Assembly: GCF_016863495.1 (NCBI RefSeq)
Contig: NZ_BOOZ01000003.1
Coordinates: 248,001-312,000 of the forward strand
DNA length: 64,000 nucleotides
Direction: 5' to 3'
Source: Micromonospora andamanensis
GTDB taxonomy: Bacteria > Actinomycetota > Actinomycetes > Mycobacteriales > Micromonosporaceae
Positions 7,338-15,300 of this stretch are shown here, in pieces. A program made the position numbers and the translations under genes. How positions within the stretch are numbered: position 1 is the first letter of the stretch; the number at the start of each line of letters is the position of its first letter. The notes under the pieces were generated by a model, which did no database searches, was not told the DNA's origin, and saw only the letters and a list, made by a program, of their open reading frames with translations.

Positions 7338-7379
7338 GCTAGCACTTTGCTTGCAGCTGCTAGCAGCGCGGGCTAGCGT
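7338..7379 (+). promoter_or_regulatory. Promoter of XRE-HBHA operon with three GCTAGC boxes
   Basis: TTGCAG (7351-7356), a 17-bp spacer and TAGCGT (7374-7379) form a good housekeeping promoter, six bases from the ATG at 7386. Three identical GCTAGC palindromes at 7338-7343, 7359-7364 and 7372-7377 overlap it, the last covering the -10, and are candidate operators for the encoded XRE regulator. Confidence 0.55.
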
Positions 7380-7385
7380 TGAGTC

Positions 7386-8015
7386 ATGGCCACTCCCAAG
7401 GACCTTCCCGACGTCGGCGGGTTCATTCGTGACCTGCGGCGGAACGCGAAGATTTCGCTCCGGCAACTGGCCGACCAGGCGGGGGTCAGCAACCCCTATC
7501 TCAGCCAGATCGAGCGCGGCCTGCGCCGCCCGAGCGCCGAGGTGCTCCAGCAGCTCGCCAGCGCGTTGCGGGTCTCCACTCCGGCGATGTACCTGCGGGC
7601 CGGGCTGCTCGACGACAAGGAGGGCCAGGGCGTGCTGGCCGCCATCGCGGTCGACGCGGACCTGACGATGGCCCAGAAACAGTCCCTGACTCAGATCTAC
7701 GAGACATTCCGCCGGGAGAACGCCCGGCTGGCCGAAGCGACAGCCACGATGAGCGGCGCGAGCGGCGAGACCGACACCCCGGCCGCGAGCGGCGAGACCG
7801 GCAGCTCCGACGCGAATGAGGTCACCGCTCCCGACGTGGCCAATCTGGCCGCGACCGGACCCACCACCGCGGCGGGCACCCCGACCGAAGCGGTGCTCGA
7901 ATCGGTCGCGGTGACCGAAGCGGGTACCGCTCCCGCGCCGAACAGCACCCCAGCCAGAAAGGCCGCCCGCAAGGTGGTCCGCAAGACCGCGACCGCGGCC
8001 CAGGAGGAGAAGTAG
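7386..8015 (+). CDS. XRE-family HTH regulator with basic low-complexity tail
   Basis: A 209-residue protein. Residues about 12-70 are an HTH_3 domain (KISLRQLADQAGVSNPYLSQ recognition region), followed by a conserved helical segment to about residue 115. The rest is Ala/Thr/Glu-rich low complexity ending in ARKAARKVVRKTATAAQEEK, a basic tail like that of the HBHA-like protein encoded next. It corresponds in position and architecture to M. tuberculosis Rv0474 upstream of hbhA. The gap to the next gene is two bases, so they form an operon, and autoregulation through the GCTAGC boxes is plausible. Confidence 0.75.
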   Translation: MATPKDLPDVGGFIRDLRRNAKISLRQLADQAGVSNPYLSQIERGLRRPSAEVLQQLASALRVSTPAMYLRAGLLDDKEGQGVLAAIAVDADLTMAQKQSLTQIYETFRRENARLAEATATMSGASGETDTPAASGETGSSDANEVTAPDVANLAATGPTTAAGTPTEAVLESVAVTEAGTAPAPNSTPARKAARKVVRKTATAAQEEK

Positions 8016-8017
8016 TC

Positions 8018-8857
8018 ATGACCCAGCCGAAGACCAATCGCATCCCTGCCCCGATCTACGCCGCGGCCGGTGCCGGTGAACTGGCCCTGCAGCAGCTGCG
8101 CAAACTGCCCACCGTGGTCGGTGAGCTGCGCGACCGTGTCGTCGCCGATGGCGGCCGGGCCGTCAACGAGCTCGGCGGCAAGGCCGTCGTCACCGGCTTC
8201 GAGCTGCGCCAGAAGGCGAACGACACGCTGCGTAACGCCAACCGGACGGCCGAGTCGCTGCGGCAGAAGGCCGCCCCACCGGCGGACCTGGCGAAGCTCC
8301 GCGAGCACGCCGACCTGGCGAAGCTCCGCGAGCGGGCCGACCTGGCGAAGCTCCGCGAGGCCGCTGACCTCAACAAGCTCCGCGAGGCGGCCGACCTGGC
8401 CAAGCTGCGGGAAGCGGCCGACCTGGACCGACTGCGCGAGTTGGCCACCCGCAACGCGGCGGTCGTCGTCGCCGGTGCCCAGGCCGCCCAGATGCGGGCG
8501 TTGGCCGCGTACGGTGCGTTGGTGGCCCGGGGTGAGCGGGTCGTCGGCACCAGCGTGCTGGAGGCCGCCGACACGGTGAACGCCGACATCGAGGCAACCG
8601 AGGCCACCATGCCGGTCGAGGCCACCACGCCGGCCGTCTCCGCCGAGCCGCCCGCGACCGTGAAGAAGACCGCCACCGTCAAGAAGGCCGCGACCGCCGA
8701 GGTGCCGAGCCCGGCCGAGGTGGCCGAGATCGTGGAGGCCAAGCCGGCTGCCGCGAAGCGGGCCACCCGGGCCAGGTCGACCACCCGGCAGACCGCCACC
8801 AAGCGGACCGACGGCCCGTCGGCGAAGCTGCCCCGGGGCACCAAGCGGAGCCAGTGA
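8018..8857 (+). CDS. Heparin-binding-haemagglutinin-like coiled-coil protein
   Basis: A 279-residue HBHA-like protein. After an N-terminal helical region (about 15-85) come six tandem 9-residue ADLAKLREx repeats (residues 89-142) predicted to form a coiled coil, then an Ala-rich helix, then a Lys/Ala/Thr-rich basic C-terminus (ATVKKTATVKKAATAE and similar). In mycobacteria HBHA is a surface adhesin and lipid-droplet-associated protein whose Lys-rich tail binds sulfated glycans. In a saprophytic actinomycete the role is more likely cell-envelope or lipid related. It lies between an XRE regulator and DUF2516, as in mycobacteria. Confidence 0.7.
   Translation: MTQPKTNRIPAPIYAAAGAGELALQQLRKLPTVVGELRDRVVADGGRAVNELGGKAVVTGFELRQKANDTLRNANRTAESLRQKAAPPADLAKLREHADLAKLRERADLAKLREAADLNKLREAADLAKLREAADLDRLRELATRNAAVVVAGAQAAQMRALAAYGALVARGERVVGTSVLEAADTVNADIEATEATMPVEATTPAVSAEPPATVKKTATVKKAATAEVPSPAEVAEIVEAKPAAAKRATRARSTTRQTATKRTDGPSAKLPRGTKRSQ
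8282..8443 (+). repeat. Six in-frame 27-bp tandem repeats
   Basis: Six consecutive 27-bp units encode ADLAKLREH, ADLAKLRER, ADLAKLREA, ADLNKLREA, ADLAKLREA and ADLDRLREL within the HBHA-like gene. The first three units are nearly identical at DNA level, so slippage or unequal recombination could change copy number without breaking frame. Confidence 0.85.
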
Positions 8858-8926
8858 GTCACCAGCCGGCGATCCCGGACCGTCCTGTCGCCACGGACCC
8901 GGGGTCGCCGGCATAAGCTTGCCGTC

Positions 8927-9241
8927 ATGGCCAACGCCGCGCCGATCTTCGTCTTCGACGTCCGCTTCGTGATCGAGCTGATCCTGTTCGTCTTCGCACT
9001 GATCGTGCAGGGGGTGGCTCTCGTGCACGCCGTGACGCAGCGCTCCGATGCCTTCCCGGCGATCGGCACCCTGCCGAAGGGCGGCTGGATCGCGATCCTG
9101 GCGGTCACTCTCCTGCTCACTCTGCTGACCCGCTCCACCCTCAGCATCTTCGGGCTGATCGGTGTGGCGGCGGCGCTCATCTACCTGCTCGACGTCCGGG
9201 TCGGACTACGCGACCTGGGCGACAACAGAGGGTCCTGGTGA
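8927..9241 (+). CDS. DUF2516 family membrane protein
   Basis: A 104-residue protein with hydrophobic helices at about 12-35, 55-75 and 78-92, matching the DUF2516 family (M. tuberculosis Rv0476 is the positional counterpart beside hbhA). No catalytic residues are evident. A TAAGCT -10 box (8914-8919) sits seven bases before the ATG, so it has its own leaderless promoter although it follows the HBHA-like gene by only 69 bp. Its stop overlaps the GTG of the next hydrolase gene as GTGA. Confidence 0.75.
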   Translation: MANAAPIFVFDVRFVIELILFVFALIVQGVALVHAVTQRSDAFPAIGTLPKGGWIAILAVTLLLTLLTRSTLSIFGLIGVAAALIYLLDVRVGLRDLGDNRGSW

Positions 9242-10125
9242 GAGCCTTCCGCTGGCCACCACCACCGGACGGGGGACCACGCACCTGGGGTCCCGGCCCG
9301 GGTGCTCCGCGTACCGGCCGGCCGCCGTTGCCCGACCCGGAAACCGAACTGGTCGCCACCCCACACGGCGTACGGCTGGAGCGGTTGGTGACAGGTGTCG
9401 GTGACCCGGTCACCGTCTTCGCGCACGGGCTGGCCAACGGCATCGCCACCACCCGACCCTTCGGCAGCGGTGTCACAGGTCGTCGGGTCTTCTTCCAGTT
9501 CCGTGGCCACGGTCGTTCCGACGTGCCCGAGGGCCCGTGGACTTATCTCGATCTGGCCCGTGACCTGCGGGCGGTCGCCGATCTCAGCGGCGCGACCCGC
9601 GCCTTCGGAGCCAGCCTGGGCGCGGGTGCGCTGTGTCGCCTGCTCGCCGAGAGCCCGGAGCGGTTCGAGCGGCTCGTCTTCTTCCTACCTGCCGCCCTCG
9701 ACAGGCCACGTGGATCTGTCGCCCGGGCGCGACTGACCGAACTGCTGTCGGCCGTGGAGAGTGGGGACGCCTCGGCGGTGGCGGAGGTCGTCTCCACCGA
9801 ACTGCCGCCGGCCGTCCGTAACACCCCGGCCGGCTGGGCCTACCTGCGGCAACGGCTGGACCATCTGCTGCGTGACGGACTCGCCGCCGGCCTGGTCGAC
9901 CTACCGGAGCAGGCTCCACTGCCCGACGCCAGCGTGCTCGCCCGGGTGACCGCGCCGGCGCTGGTGATCGCGGCCGAGGGCGACGACCTGCATCCGGTGG
10001 AGGTGGCCGAGCAACTCGCTACCGTGCTGCCCCGAGCAACCCTGCACCGGTACGACCGTCCCGGTGTGCTCTGGACGGAACGCGCCGACCTGCGCGGGCG
10101 GATCTCGGACTTCCTCAACGGGTAG
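9238..10125 (+). CDS. Alpha/beta-hydrolase-fold protein with atypical C-terminus
   Basis: A 295-residue alpha/beta-hydrolase-fold protein. It has the oxyanion HG motif (VTVFAHGLANG), the nucleophile elbow GASLGAG and an acid-bearing strand (VIAAEGDDLHP). The C-terminal segment where the catalytic His normally sits reads RYDRPGVLWTERADLRGRI and has no His, so activity may be altered or lost, unless the His of DDLHP substitutes. It is translationally coupled to the DUF2516 gene. The TAG stop lies inside the -10 box of the AlaX gene. Confidence 0.65.
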   Translation: MRAFRWPPPPDGGPRTWGPGPGAPRTGRPPLPDPETELVATPHGVRLERLVTGVGDPVTVFAHGLANGIATTRPFGSGVTGRRVFFQFRGHGRSDVPEGPWTYLDLARDLRAVADLSGATRAFGASLGAGALCRLLAESPERFERLVFFLPAALDRPRGSVARARLTELLSAVESGDASAVAEVVSTELPPAVRNTPAGWAYLRQRLDHLLRDGLAAGLVDLPEQAPLPDASVLARVTAPALVIAAEGDDLHPVEVAEQLATVLPRATLHRYDRPGVLWTERADLRGRISDFLNG

Positions 10126-10136
10126 CCTGCCCTGTC

Positions 10137-10874
10137 ATGGGCGTCACACACCACGGCCGTACGCACCGACTCGATCTCGCCGATCCGACCCTGCGGGAGT
10201 GGGAGTGCACGGTTCTGCACGCCGACCCGGAGCAGGGCGTGGTGCTGGACCGCTCGGCGTTCTACCCGGGCGGCGGCGGCCAGCCACCGGACCACGGCGT
10301 ACTGCTGTGGCAGGGGGTGCAGACCCGGATCGTCGGCACCCGCAAGGGCGACGACCTGTGGCTGATCCCGGCCGAGGGTGACCCGCTGCCGCCGGCCGGC
10401 ACCACTGTCACCGGTGCGGTGGAGGACGAGCGGCGCAGCCGCCTGATGCGTACCCATTCCGGCCTGCACGTGCTCTGCGGCGTGGTGTTCCGTGACTTCG
10501 GCGCGCTGGTCACCGGCGGCAACATGGAACCCGGCGAAGCCCGGATGGACTTCAACCTGCCCGAGGTACCTGCCGACTTCAAGACCCGCATCGAGGAGTT
10601 GGTGAACGCCGAGGTGGCGGCGGACCGCTCGGTCGCCACCCGGGTGCTGCCGCGCGAGGAGGCGCTGGCGCTACCGGACATCATCCGTACCCAGTCGAAC
10701 CTGATCCCGCCGGACGAGGTGGAGGTCCGCATCGTCGACATCGTGGGGCTGGACGTGCAGGCCGACGGCGGCACCCATGTCGCGTCGACGGCGCAGATCG
10801 GCAAGGTGCGGGTGGTCAAGGTGGAGAGCAAGGGACGGGCCAACCGCCGGGTCCGGATCCGCCTCGCCGACTGA
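10137..10874 (+). CDS. AlaX-type alanyl-tRNA editing protein
   Basis: A 245-residue free-standing editing domain related to the AlaRS editing domain. It has the N-terminal FYPGGGGQPPDHG glycine-rich segment, the zinc-binding HxxxH as THSGLHVL, and the C-terminal GGTHVAST. In the usual CxxGTHV metal motif the Cys is replaced here (VQADGGTHV). It removes Ser or Gly mis-attached to tRNA-Ala. The -10 box TAGCCT (10123-10128) ends eight bases before the ATG and contains the stop codon of the upstream gene, suggesting an independent leaderless transcript. Confidence 0.8.
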   Translation: MGVTHHGRTHRLDLADPTLREWECTVLHADPEQGVVLDRSAFYPGGGGQPPDHGVLLWQGVQTRIVGTRKGDDLWLIPAEGDPLPPAGTTVTGAVEDERRSRLMRTHSGLHVLCGVVFRDFGALVTGGNMEPGEARMDFNLPEVPADFKTRIEELVNAEVAADRSVATRVLPREEALALPDIIRTQSNLIPPDEVEVRIVDIVGLDVQADGGTHVASTAQIGKVRVVKVESKGRANRRVRIRLAD

Positions 10875-10990
10875 CACCAGCGCCGAGCCCCGCCCGCGCC
10901 CAGGTCACGGGCTGGGCCAGGTCACGCACGGGGCCCGGCGCGGTCGGGGTCCGGTCAGAGGCGGGGCCCGGTCGCGGGCGTGCTCGGTCG

Positions 10991-11224
10991 CGGAATGCGG
11001 CGTTTTGGTGTATCAGGCGCTCGGGAAGGCCCGGAATGCCGCATGTCGCGGGCGGCTCACGGTGGGTGTGCGTGTGGGAGGGCCCAAGGTCTCGCGCAGC
11101 GGGGCGGGCGCAGGATGCCGCAATTCGCCGTATCGGGCGCGATGGAGGGACCGGAATGCCGCATGTCGCGGCTCGCCCGGCGGCTGTCGCGGCGCCCGGG
11201 TGACTGTCGTGGCTCGCCCGGCGG
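10991..11224. repeat. Non-coding region with diverged direct repeats
   Basis: The roughly 410-bp gap 10876-11289 has no convincing gene. About 64 bp at 10991-11054 recur at 11111-11174, exactly 120 bp apart; both end in the same CCGGAATGCCGCATGTCGCG. A second pair, GTCGCGGCTCGCCCGGCGG (11165-11183) and GTCGTGGCTCGCCCGGCGG (11206-11224), follows. These look like decayed tandem copies of an intergenic element. Confidence 0.55.
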
Positions 11225-11289
11225 ATCACGTAGCGGATCGTCCGGAAATCTGACGCCGGGTGTCAGGTATTGCTGGCAACGTGGCGGGC

Positions 11290-12204
11290 ATGACGACATC
11301 GTTGACTGGGCGGGTGGCGCTGGTCGCCGGGGCGACGCGGGGCGCCGGCCGGCAGATCGCCGTGCAACTGGGCGCGGCGGGTGCCACCGTGTACGCGACC
11401 GGTCGCAGCAGCCGCGCCGGCCGCTCCGAACTGGACCGCCCGGAGACCATCGAGGAGACTGCCGAACTGGTCACCGATGCCGGCGGCACCGGCATCGCGG
11501 TCCGGACCGACCACCTGGTGCCCGACGAGGTGCGGGCCCTCGTCGAGCGGATCGACGCCGAGCAGGGCCGACTCGACGTGCTGGTGAACGACGTGTGGGG
11601 GGCGGATCCGCTGATCACCTGGGAGAAGCCGGTCTGGGAGCAGCCACTCGACGCCGGTTTCCGGACGCTGCGGCTGGCGGTCGACACGCACGTGATCACC
11701 AGTCACTTCGCGCTGCCGCTGCTGATCCGTCGGCCGGGTGGACTGGTGGTGGAGATCGGGGACGGCACGAAGGCGTACAACGACGACAACTATCGGCTCT
11801 CGGTCTTCTACGACCTGGCCAAGACCTCGGTCAACCGGCTCGCCTTCAGCTGGGCGCATGAACTCAAGCCGTACGACGGCACGGCCGTCGCGCTCAGCCC
11901 GGGCTGGCTGCGGTCCGAGGCGATGCTTGAGCACTTCGGTGTGACCGAGGCCAACTGGCGCGACGGCGCGGCAAAGGATCCGCACTTCCTCATCTCGGAG
12001 ACCCCGGCCTTCGTCGGCCGCGCGGTCGCCGCGCTCGCCGCCGACCCGGACCGGGCACGCTGGAGTGGCCAGTCAGTCTCCGCCGGGGAACTGGCAAAGG
12101 TGTACGGCTTCACCGACGTCGACGGCAGCCAGCCGGACGCCTTTCGGTACATCAGCGAGGTGGTCGACGCCGGTCGCCCCGCCGACGTCACCGGCTACCG
12201 CTGA
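11290..12204 (+). CDS. Short-chain dehydrogenase/reductase
   Basis: A 304-residue SDR with the NAD(P)-binding glycine motif as VAGATRGAGRQIA. The usual NNAG is altered to VNDVWGAD, and the catalytic Tyr-xxx-Lys is YDLAKTS, preceded by a DDNYRLSVF segment. The longer variant with WGADPLITWEKP resembles the actinobacterial SDR group often annotated as dehydrogenase of unknown specificity. The start is uncertain: ATG 11290 is used, with in-frame GTG 11281 and an upstream start at 11260 as alternatives. It converges on the WYL regulator. Confidence 0.7.
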   Translation: MTTSLTGRVALVAGATRGAGRQIAVQLGAAGATVYATGRSSRAGRSELDRPETIEETAELVTDAGGTGIAVRTDHLVPDEVRALVERIDAEQGRLDVLVNDVWGADPLITWEKPVWEQPLDAGFRTLRLAVDTHVITSHFALPLLIRRPGGLVVEIGDGTKAYNDDNYRLSVFYDLAKTSVNRLAFSWAHELKPYDGTAVALSPGWLRSEAMLEHFGVTEANWRDGAAKDPHFLISETPAFVGRAVAALAADPDRARWSGQSVSAGELAKVYGFTDVDGSQPDAFRYISEVVDAGRPADVTGYR

Positions 12205-12306
12205 TCGTCGCCCGCCGTCCGGCCGCGCATGCTGTCCGGTGGTGCACGCCTTTCGGTTGTGCACGCCGGTCGGCGGCTCCGGTGGCTGTCCTCGCTGGTG
12301 GGCGGC

Positions 12307-13317
12307 TCACGACCGGCCGGCCTCGTCGGCCGGCGGCCGACGATCAGCGGCGTAGAGGGCGGCGGTCCGGGCCGACGCCTCGGCCAGCCGCGCCCGCAAC
12401 TCGGGCGGGTCGAGCACCTCCACCTCCGGGCCGAGACCGAGCACCTGGGCGTACGCCACCTCCACGGACTCGACGGGCAGCCGGATCGTCGACCAGCCCT
12501 GTTCGTCGGGCCCGGTAGCGGCGGCGACCGCCTCGTCGTACCCGAAGGGGGTGTCGATCAGGTGCCGGAGCCGGCGCAGGCCGGCGGGGCTCAGCCGGAG
12601 CGTCACCTCGGCCCGCAGCATGCTCCGCAGGAACGAGGTGGCCTGTCGTTGCCAGTGGGCGGCCAGGTCGAAGTCCGGCTCCCGGTCGAAGCCCTCCTCG
12701 TGCTGTTCGACAGAGGTGACCCGGTCCACCCGGTAGGTGCGGACATCCTCGCCGACCCGGCCGACGAGATACCAGGTCCCGCTCTTGAGGACCAGGCCGT
12801 AGGGACAGATCTGGCGGGTGACCTCGTGCTCCCCGCGCCGGTAGCGCAGTGTCACGACCCGGTCCCGCCAGACCGCGTCGGCAAGCTCGGTAAGCCACTG
12901 CGGCGGGGCGTTCTGGTGGTGGTACCAGCCGGGTACGTCCAGGTGGAAACGCTGGCCGGTGCGGACCGGGGCGTCGCGCAGGCTCGGCGGCAAGGCGGCG
13001 AGCACCTTGAGCTGCGCTGCGGCCACCGCGTCGGTAAGTCCCATGTCACCGGCCGGGCCGGGTAGCCCGGCGAGGAACAGCGCCTCCGCCTCGTCGCGGG
13101 TCATCCCGGTCAGCCGGGTGCGGTAGCCGCCGAGCAGCCGGTAGCCACCGGCCCGCCCACGGTCGGCGTAGACCGGCACCCCGGCGGCGGACAGCGCCAG
13201 CACGTCCCGGTAGACAGTCCGTTCGGAGACCTCCAGCTCACGGGCCAACTCGGCCGCCGTCATCGCCTCACGGGACTGGAGCAACAGCAGCAGCGACAGC
13301 AACCGCGACGCCCGCAC
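12307..13317 (-). CDS. WYL-domain transcriptional regulator
   Basis: A 336-residue DeoR-type winged helix (residues 1-60, MTAAELARELEVSERTVYRD) followed by a WYL domain (about 140-220, containing ICPYGLVLKSGTWYLVGR) and a WCX C-terminal extension. WYL regulators commonly sense nucleic acid or nucleotide ligands. The GTG start lies six bases after the stop of the response-regulator gene, so it appears to be the last gene of the ABC exporter/two-component cassette, and it may simply be read through from that promoter. Confidence 0.75.
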   Translation of the reverse strand: MRASRLLSLLLLLQSREAMTAAELARELEVSERTVYRDVLALSAAGVPVYADRGRAGGYRLLGGYRTRLTGMTRDEAEALFLAGLPGPAGDMGLTDAVAAAQLKVLAALPPSLRDAPVRTGQRFHLDVPGWYHHQNAPPQWLTELADAVWRDRVVTLRYRRGEHEVTRQICPYGLVLKSGTWYLVGRVGEDVRTYRVDRVTSVEQHEEGFDREPDFDLAAHWQRQATSFLRSMLRAEVTLRLSPAGLRRLRHLIDTPFGYDEAVAAATGPDEQGWSTIRLPVESVEVAYAQVLGLGPEVEVLDPPELRARLAEASARTAALYAADRRPPADEAGRS

Positions 13318-13323
13318 CGACGG

Positions 13324-13974
13324 TCACCGTCCGCCGGGGGTCAACAAACCCCTGTCGTACGCGGCGGCCACGGCGGCGGCCCGGTCGTTGACCCCGAGCT
13401 TGGCGTAGACGTGCAGCAGGTGGGTCTTGACCGTGGCCTCGCTGATGAACAGGCGCGCGGCGGCCTCGCGGTTCGACGAGCCACGGGCCACCAGGGTGAG
13501 CACCTCCAACTCGCGTTGGCTGAGTGGTTCCTCGGCCGGCTGCCGTGGGGTACGCAGGCGACCCATCAGCCGGCCGGCCACGCTTGGCGAGAGCACCGAC
13601 TCACCCCGGGCGGCGGCCCGTACCGCCCGCACCAGTTCGTCGCGGGGCGCGTCCTTGAGCAGGTAACCGGTGGCGCCGGCCTCGATCGCCGGCAGCACGT
13701 CCGCGTCGGTGTCGTACGTGGTCAGCACCAGCACCTTCACTGGACTGCCCGCCGCGACGAGGCGGCCGATCGCGGTCACCCCGTCCATCCCCGGCATCCG
13801 CAGGTCCATCAGCACCACGTCGGGGCGGTGGCGGGCGACCATGGTCAGGGCCTCCGCGCCGTCCGCCGCCTCGCCGACCACCTCGAACCCGGGGTCACCG
13901 GCGAACATGCCACGGAGCCCGTCCCGCACCACCGGATGATCGTCGACGATGAGCAGGCGTACCGGGGCGGTCAT
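13324..13974 (-). CDS. NarL/LuxR-type response regulator
   Basis: A 216-residue response regulator with receiver domain (acidic pocket D11/D12, phospho-acceptor D57 in VVLMDLRMPGMDG, Lys near 107 in YLLKDAP) and a C-terminal LuxR helix-turn-helix (LSQRELEVLTLVARGSSNRE). Its ATG overlaps the stop of the kinase gene as ATGA, so the pair is translationally coupled. It probably controls the adjacent ABC exporter, as such cassettes usually respond to envelope-active compounds. Confidence 0.85.
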   Translation of the reverse strand: MTAPVRLLIVDDHPVVRDGLRGMFAGDPGFEVVGEAADGAEALTMVARHRPDVVLMDLRMPGMDGVTAIGRLVAAGSPVKVLVLTTYDTDADVLPAIEAGATGYLLKDAPRDELVRAVRAAARGESVLSPSVAGRLMGRLRTPRQPAEEPLSQRELEVLTLVARGSSNREAAARLFISEATVKTHLLHVYAKLGVNDRAAAVAAAYDRGLLTPGGR

Positions 13975-15293
13975 GCGGCGGCTCCGGGCAGGGCCGGCAC
14001 CGAGGCCGAGACGGCGGTGCCGGCACCCGGTTCGGACTCGACCGCCAGTTGGCCACCGACCCGGGTAACCCGCTGCCGCATCGCGGTCAGGCCGTAGCTT
14101 CCGTCCTGGTCAGGTGTTGCCGACCTGTCGGTCACGTCGAACCCCGAGCCGTCGTCACGGACATCCAGAGTGACGATGTCCGACATGTACGATAAAGTCA
14201 GCCCGACCCGGGACGCGGCGGCGTGCCGGGCCACGTTGCTCAGTGCCTCCTGCGCGGCCCGCAGCAGCGTCACCTCGATCTCCGGGTGCAGCGGTCGGGG
14301 TGTCCCTGTCGTGTTGACGTTGGCTGCCACCCCGTGCAGGGCCGACCAGCGCTCTCCCAGCTCGGAGAGGGCGTCGGGAAGGCGGGCCGTCTCCAGGGGC
14401 TCGGGGCGCAACGCCCGGACCGACCGGCGGGCTTCGGTGAGGCTCTCCCGGGCCAGCGCCAGGGCGTTGTCGACGTGCCGACGCCAGTCGGCCGAGCGGT
14501 CGCGGGTCTGCTCGGCCGCCTCCAGTTGGGTGATGATGCCGGTAAGCCCCTGCGCCAGGGTGTCGTGGATCTCCTGTGCCATCCGCTGCCGCTCGTCCAG
14601 TACGCCGGCCTCGCGGGCCTGGGTGATGAGCTGGGCGTGCAGCCCTTCGTTCTCCCGTACCGTCTCGGCGAGTTGCTGGTTGGCCGCGGCGAGTTCCGCC
14701 ACCAGCCGTTTGCGCTTCGCCTCTTCCCGTTCGCCCACGTAGCTCAGCCAGCTCACCGCGCCGGCCACCACCAGGTTGAACAGCACGAGCACCAGCCACA
14801 GCGTGAAGTGCGACCACGACCGGGGCAGGCCGCCGCCCTGTGCGGTGCCGACAAGCACGGCGGTGCAGCCCATCCCGACGAACCGCCACCCTCCGCTGAG
14901 CAGGGCGAAGGCGTGCAGGAACCCGATCCAGGCGAAGAATCCGTACCAGGGGCTCGCACACACCAGGACGGCGGCGAAGGCGAGCAGGCCGACGTAGTAG
15001 CCGGCCATCAACCTGCGCCGCTCCCGCCACTGCGGGTGCAGGGTGTGGAACCAGGCGATCCACGCGGCGGATGCGCCGGCCACGACGAGCGTGGGCGCCA
15101 GCGGCAGACCGCCGGGTGCCGGCGCGAAGGTGGCCAGCAGCGACCCCACGAGCAGTCCGCAGTAGGGCAGCACCAGGTGCAGCCGCGCCTCCCGCGCCCG
15201 CCAGTCGGCCAGCCGGTCGTCGTCGCCGGTCCCGTCCCCGGCGAGGCTGGGCCCCCGAGCCCTCTCGCAGCTGGTCATCCCGTCCCCGCTCAC
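13971..15293 (-). CDS. Sensor histidine kinase (HisKA_3 type)
   Basis: A 440-residue membrane kinase. Hydrophobic segments at about 40-55, 63-82, 99-113, 117-132 and 163-185 anchor it, a coiled linker follows, then the HisKA_3 dimerisation domain with His243 in RQRMAQEIHDTLAQG, and an HATPase domain ending at GSYGLTAMRQRV. There is no large extracellular loop, typical of intramembrane-sensing kinases. The GTG at 15293 is preferred because GGGAG lies about ten bases upstream, only seven bases after the permease stop. Confidence 0.8.
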   Translation of the reverse strand: MSGDGMTSCERARGPSLAGDGTGDDDRLADWRAREARLHLVLPYCGLLVGSLLATFAPAPGGLPLAPTLVVAGASAAWIAWFHTLHPQWRERRRLMAGYYVGLLAFAAVLVCASPWYGFFAWIGFLHAFALLSGGWRFVGMGCTAVLVGTAQGGGLPRSWSHFTLWLVLVLFNLVVAGAVSWLSYVGEREEAKRKRLVAELAAANQQLAETVRENEGLHAQLITQAREAGVLDERQRMAQEIHDTLAQGLTGIITQLEAAEQTRDRSADWRRHVDNALALARESLTEARRSVRALRPEPLETARLPDALSELGERWSALHGVAANVNTTGTPRPLHPEIEVTLLRAAQEALSNVARHAAASRVGLTLSYMSDIVTLDVRDDGSGFDVTDRSATPDQDGSYGLTAMRQRVTRVGGQLAVESEPGAGTAVSASVPALPGAAA

Positions 15294-15300
15294 CGTGCCG

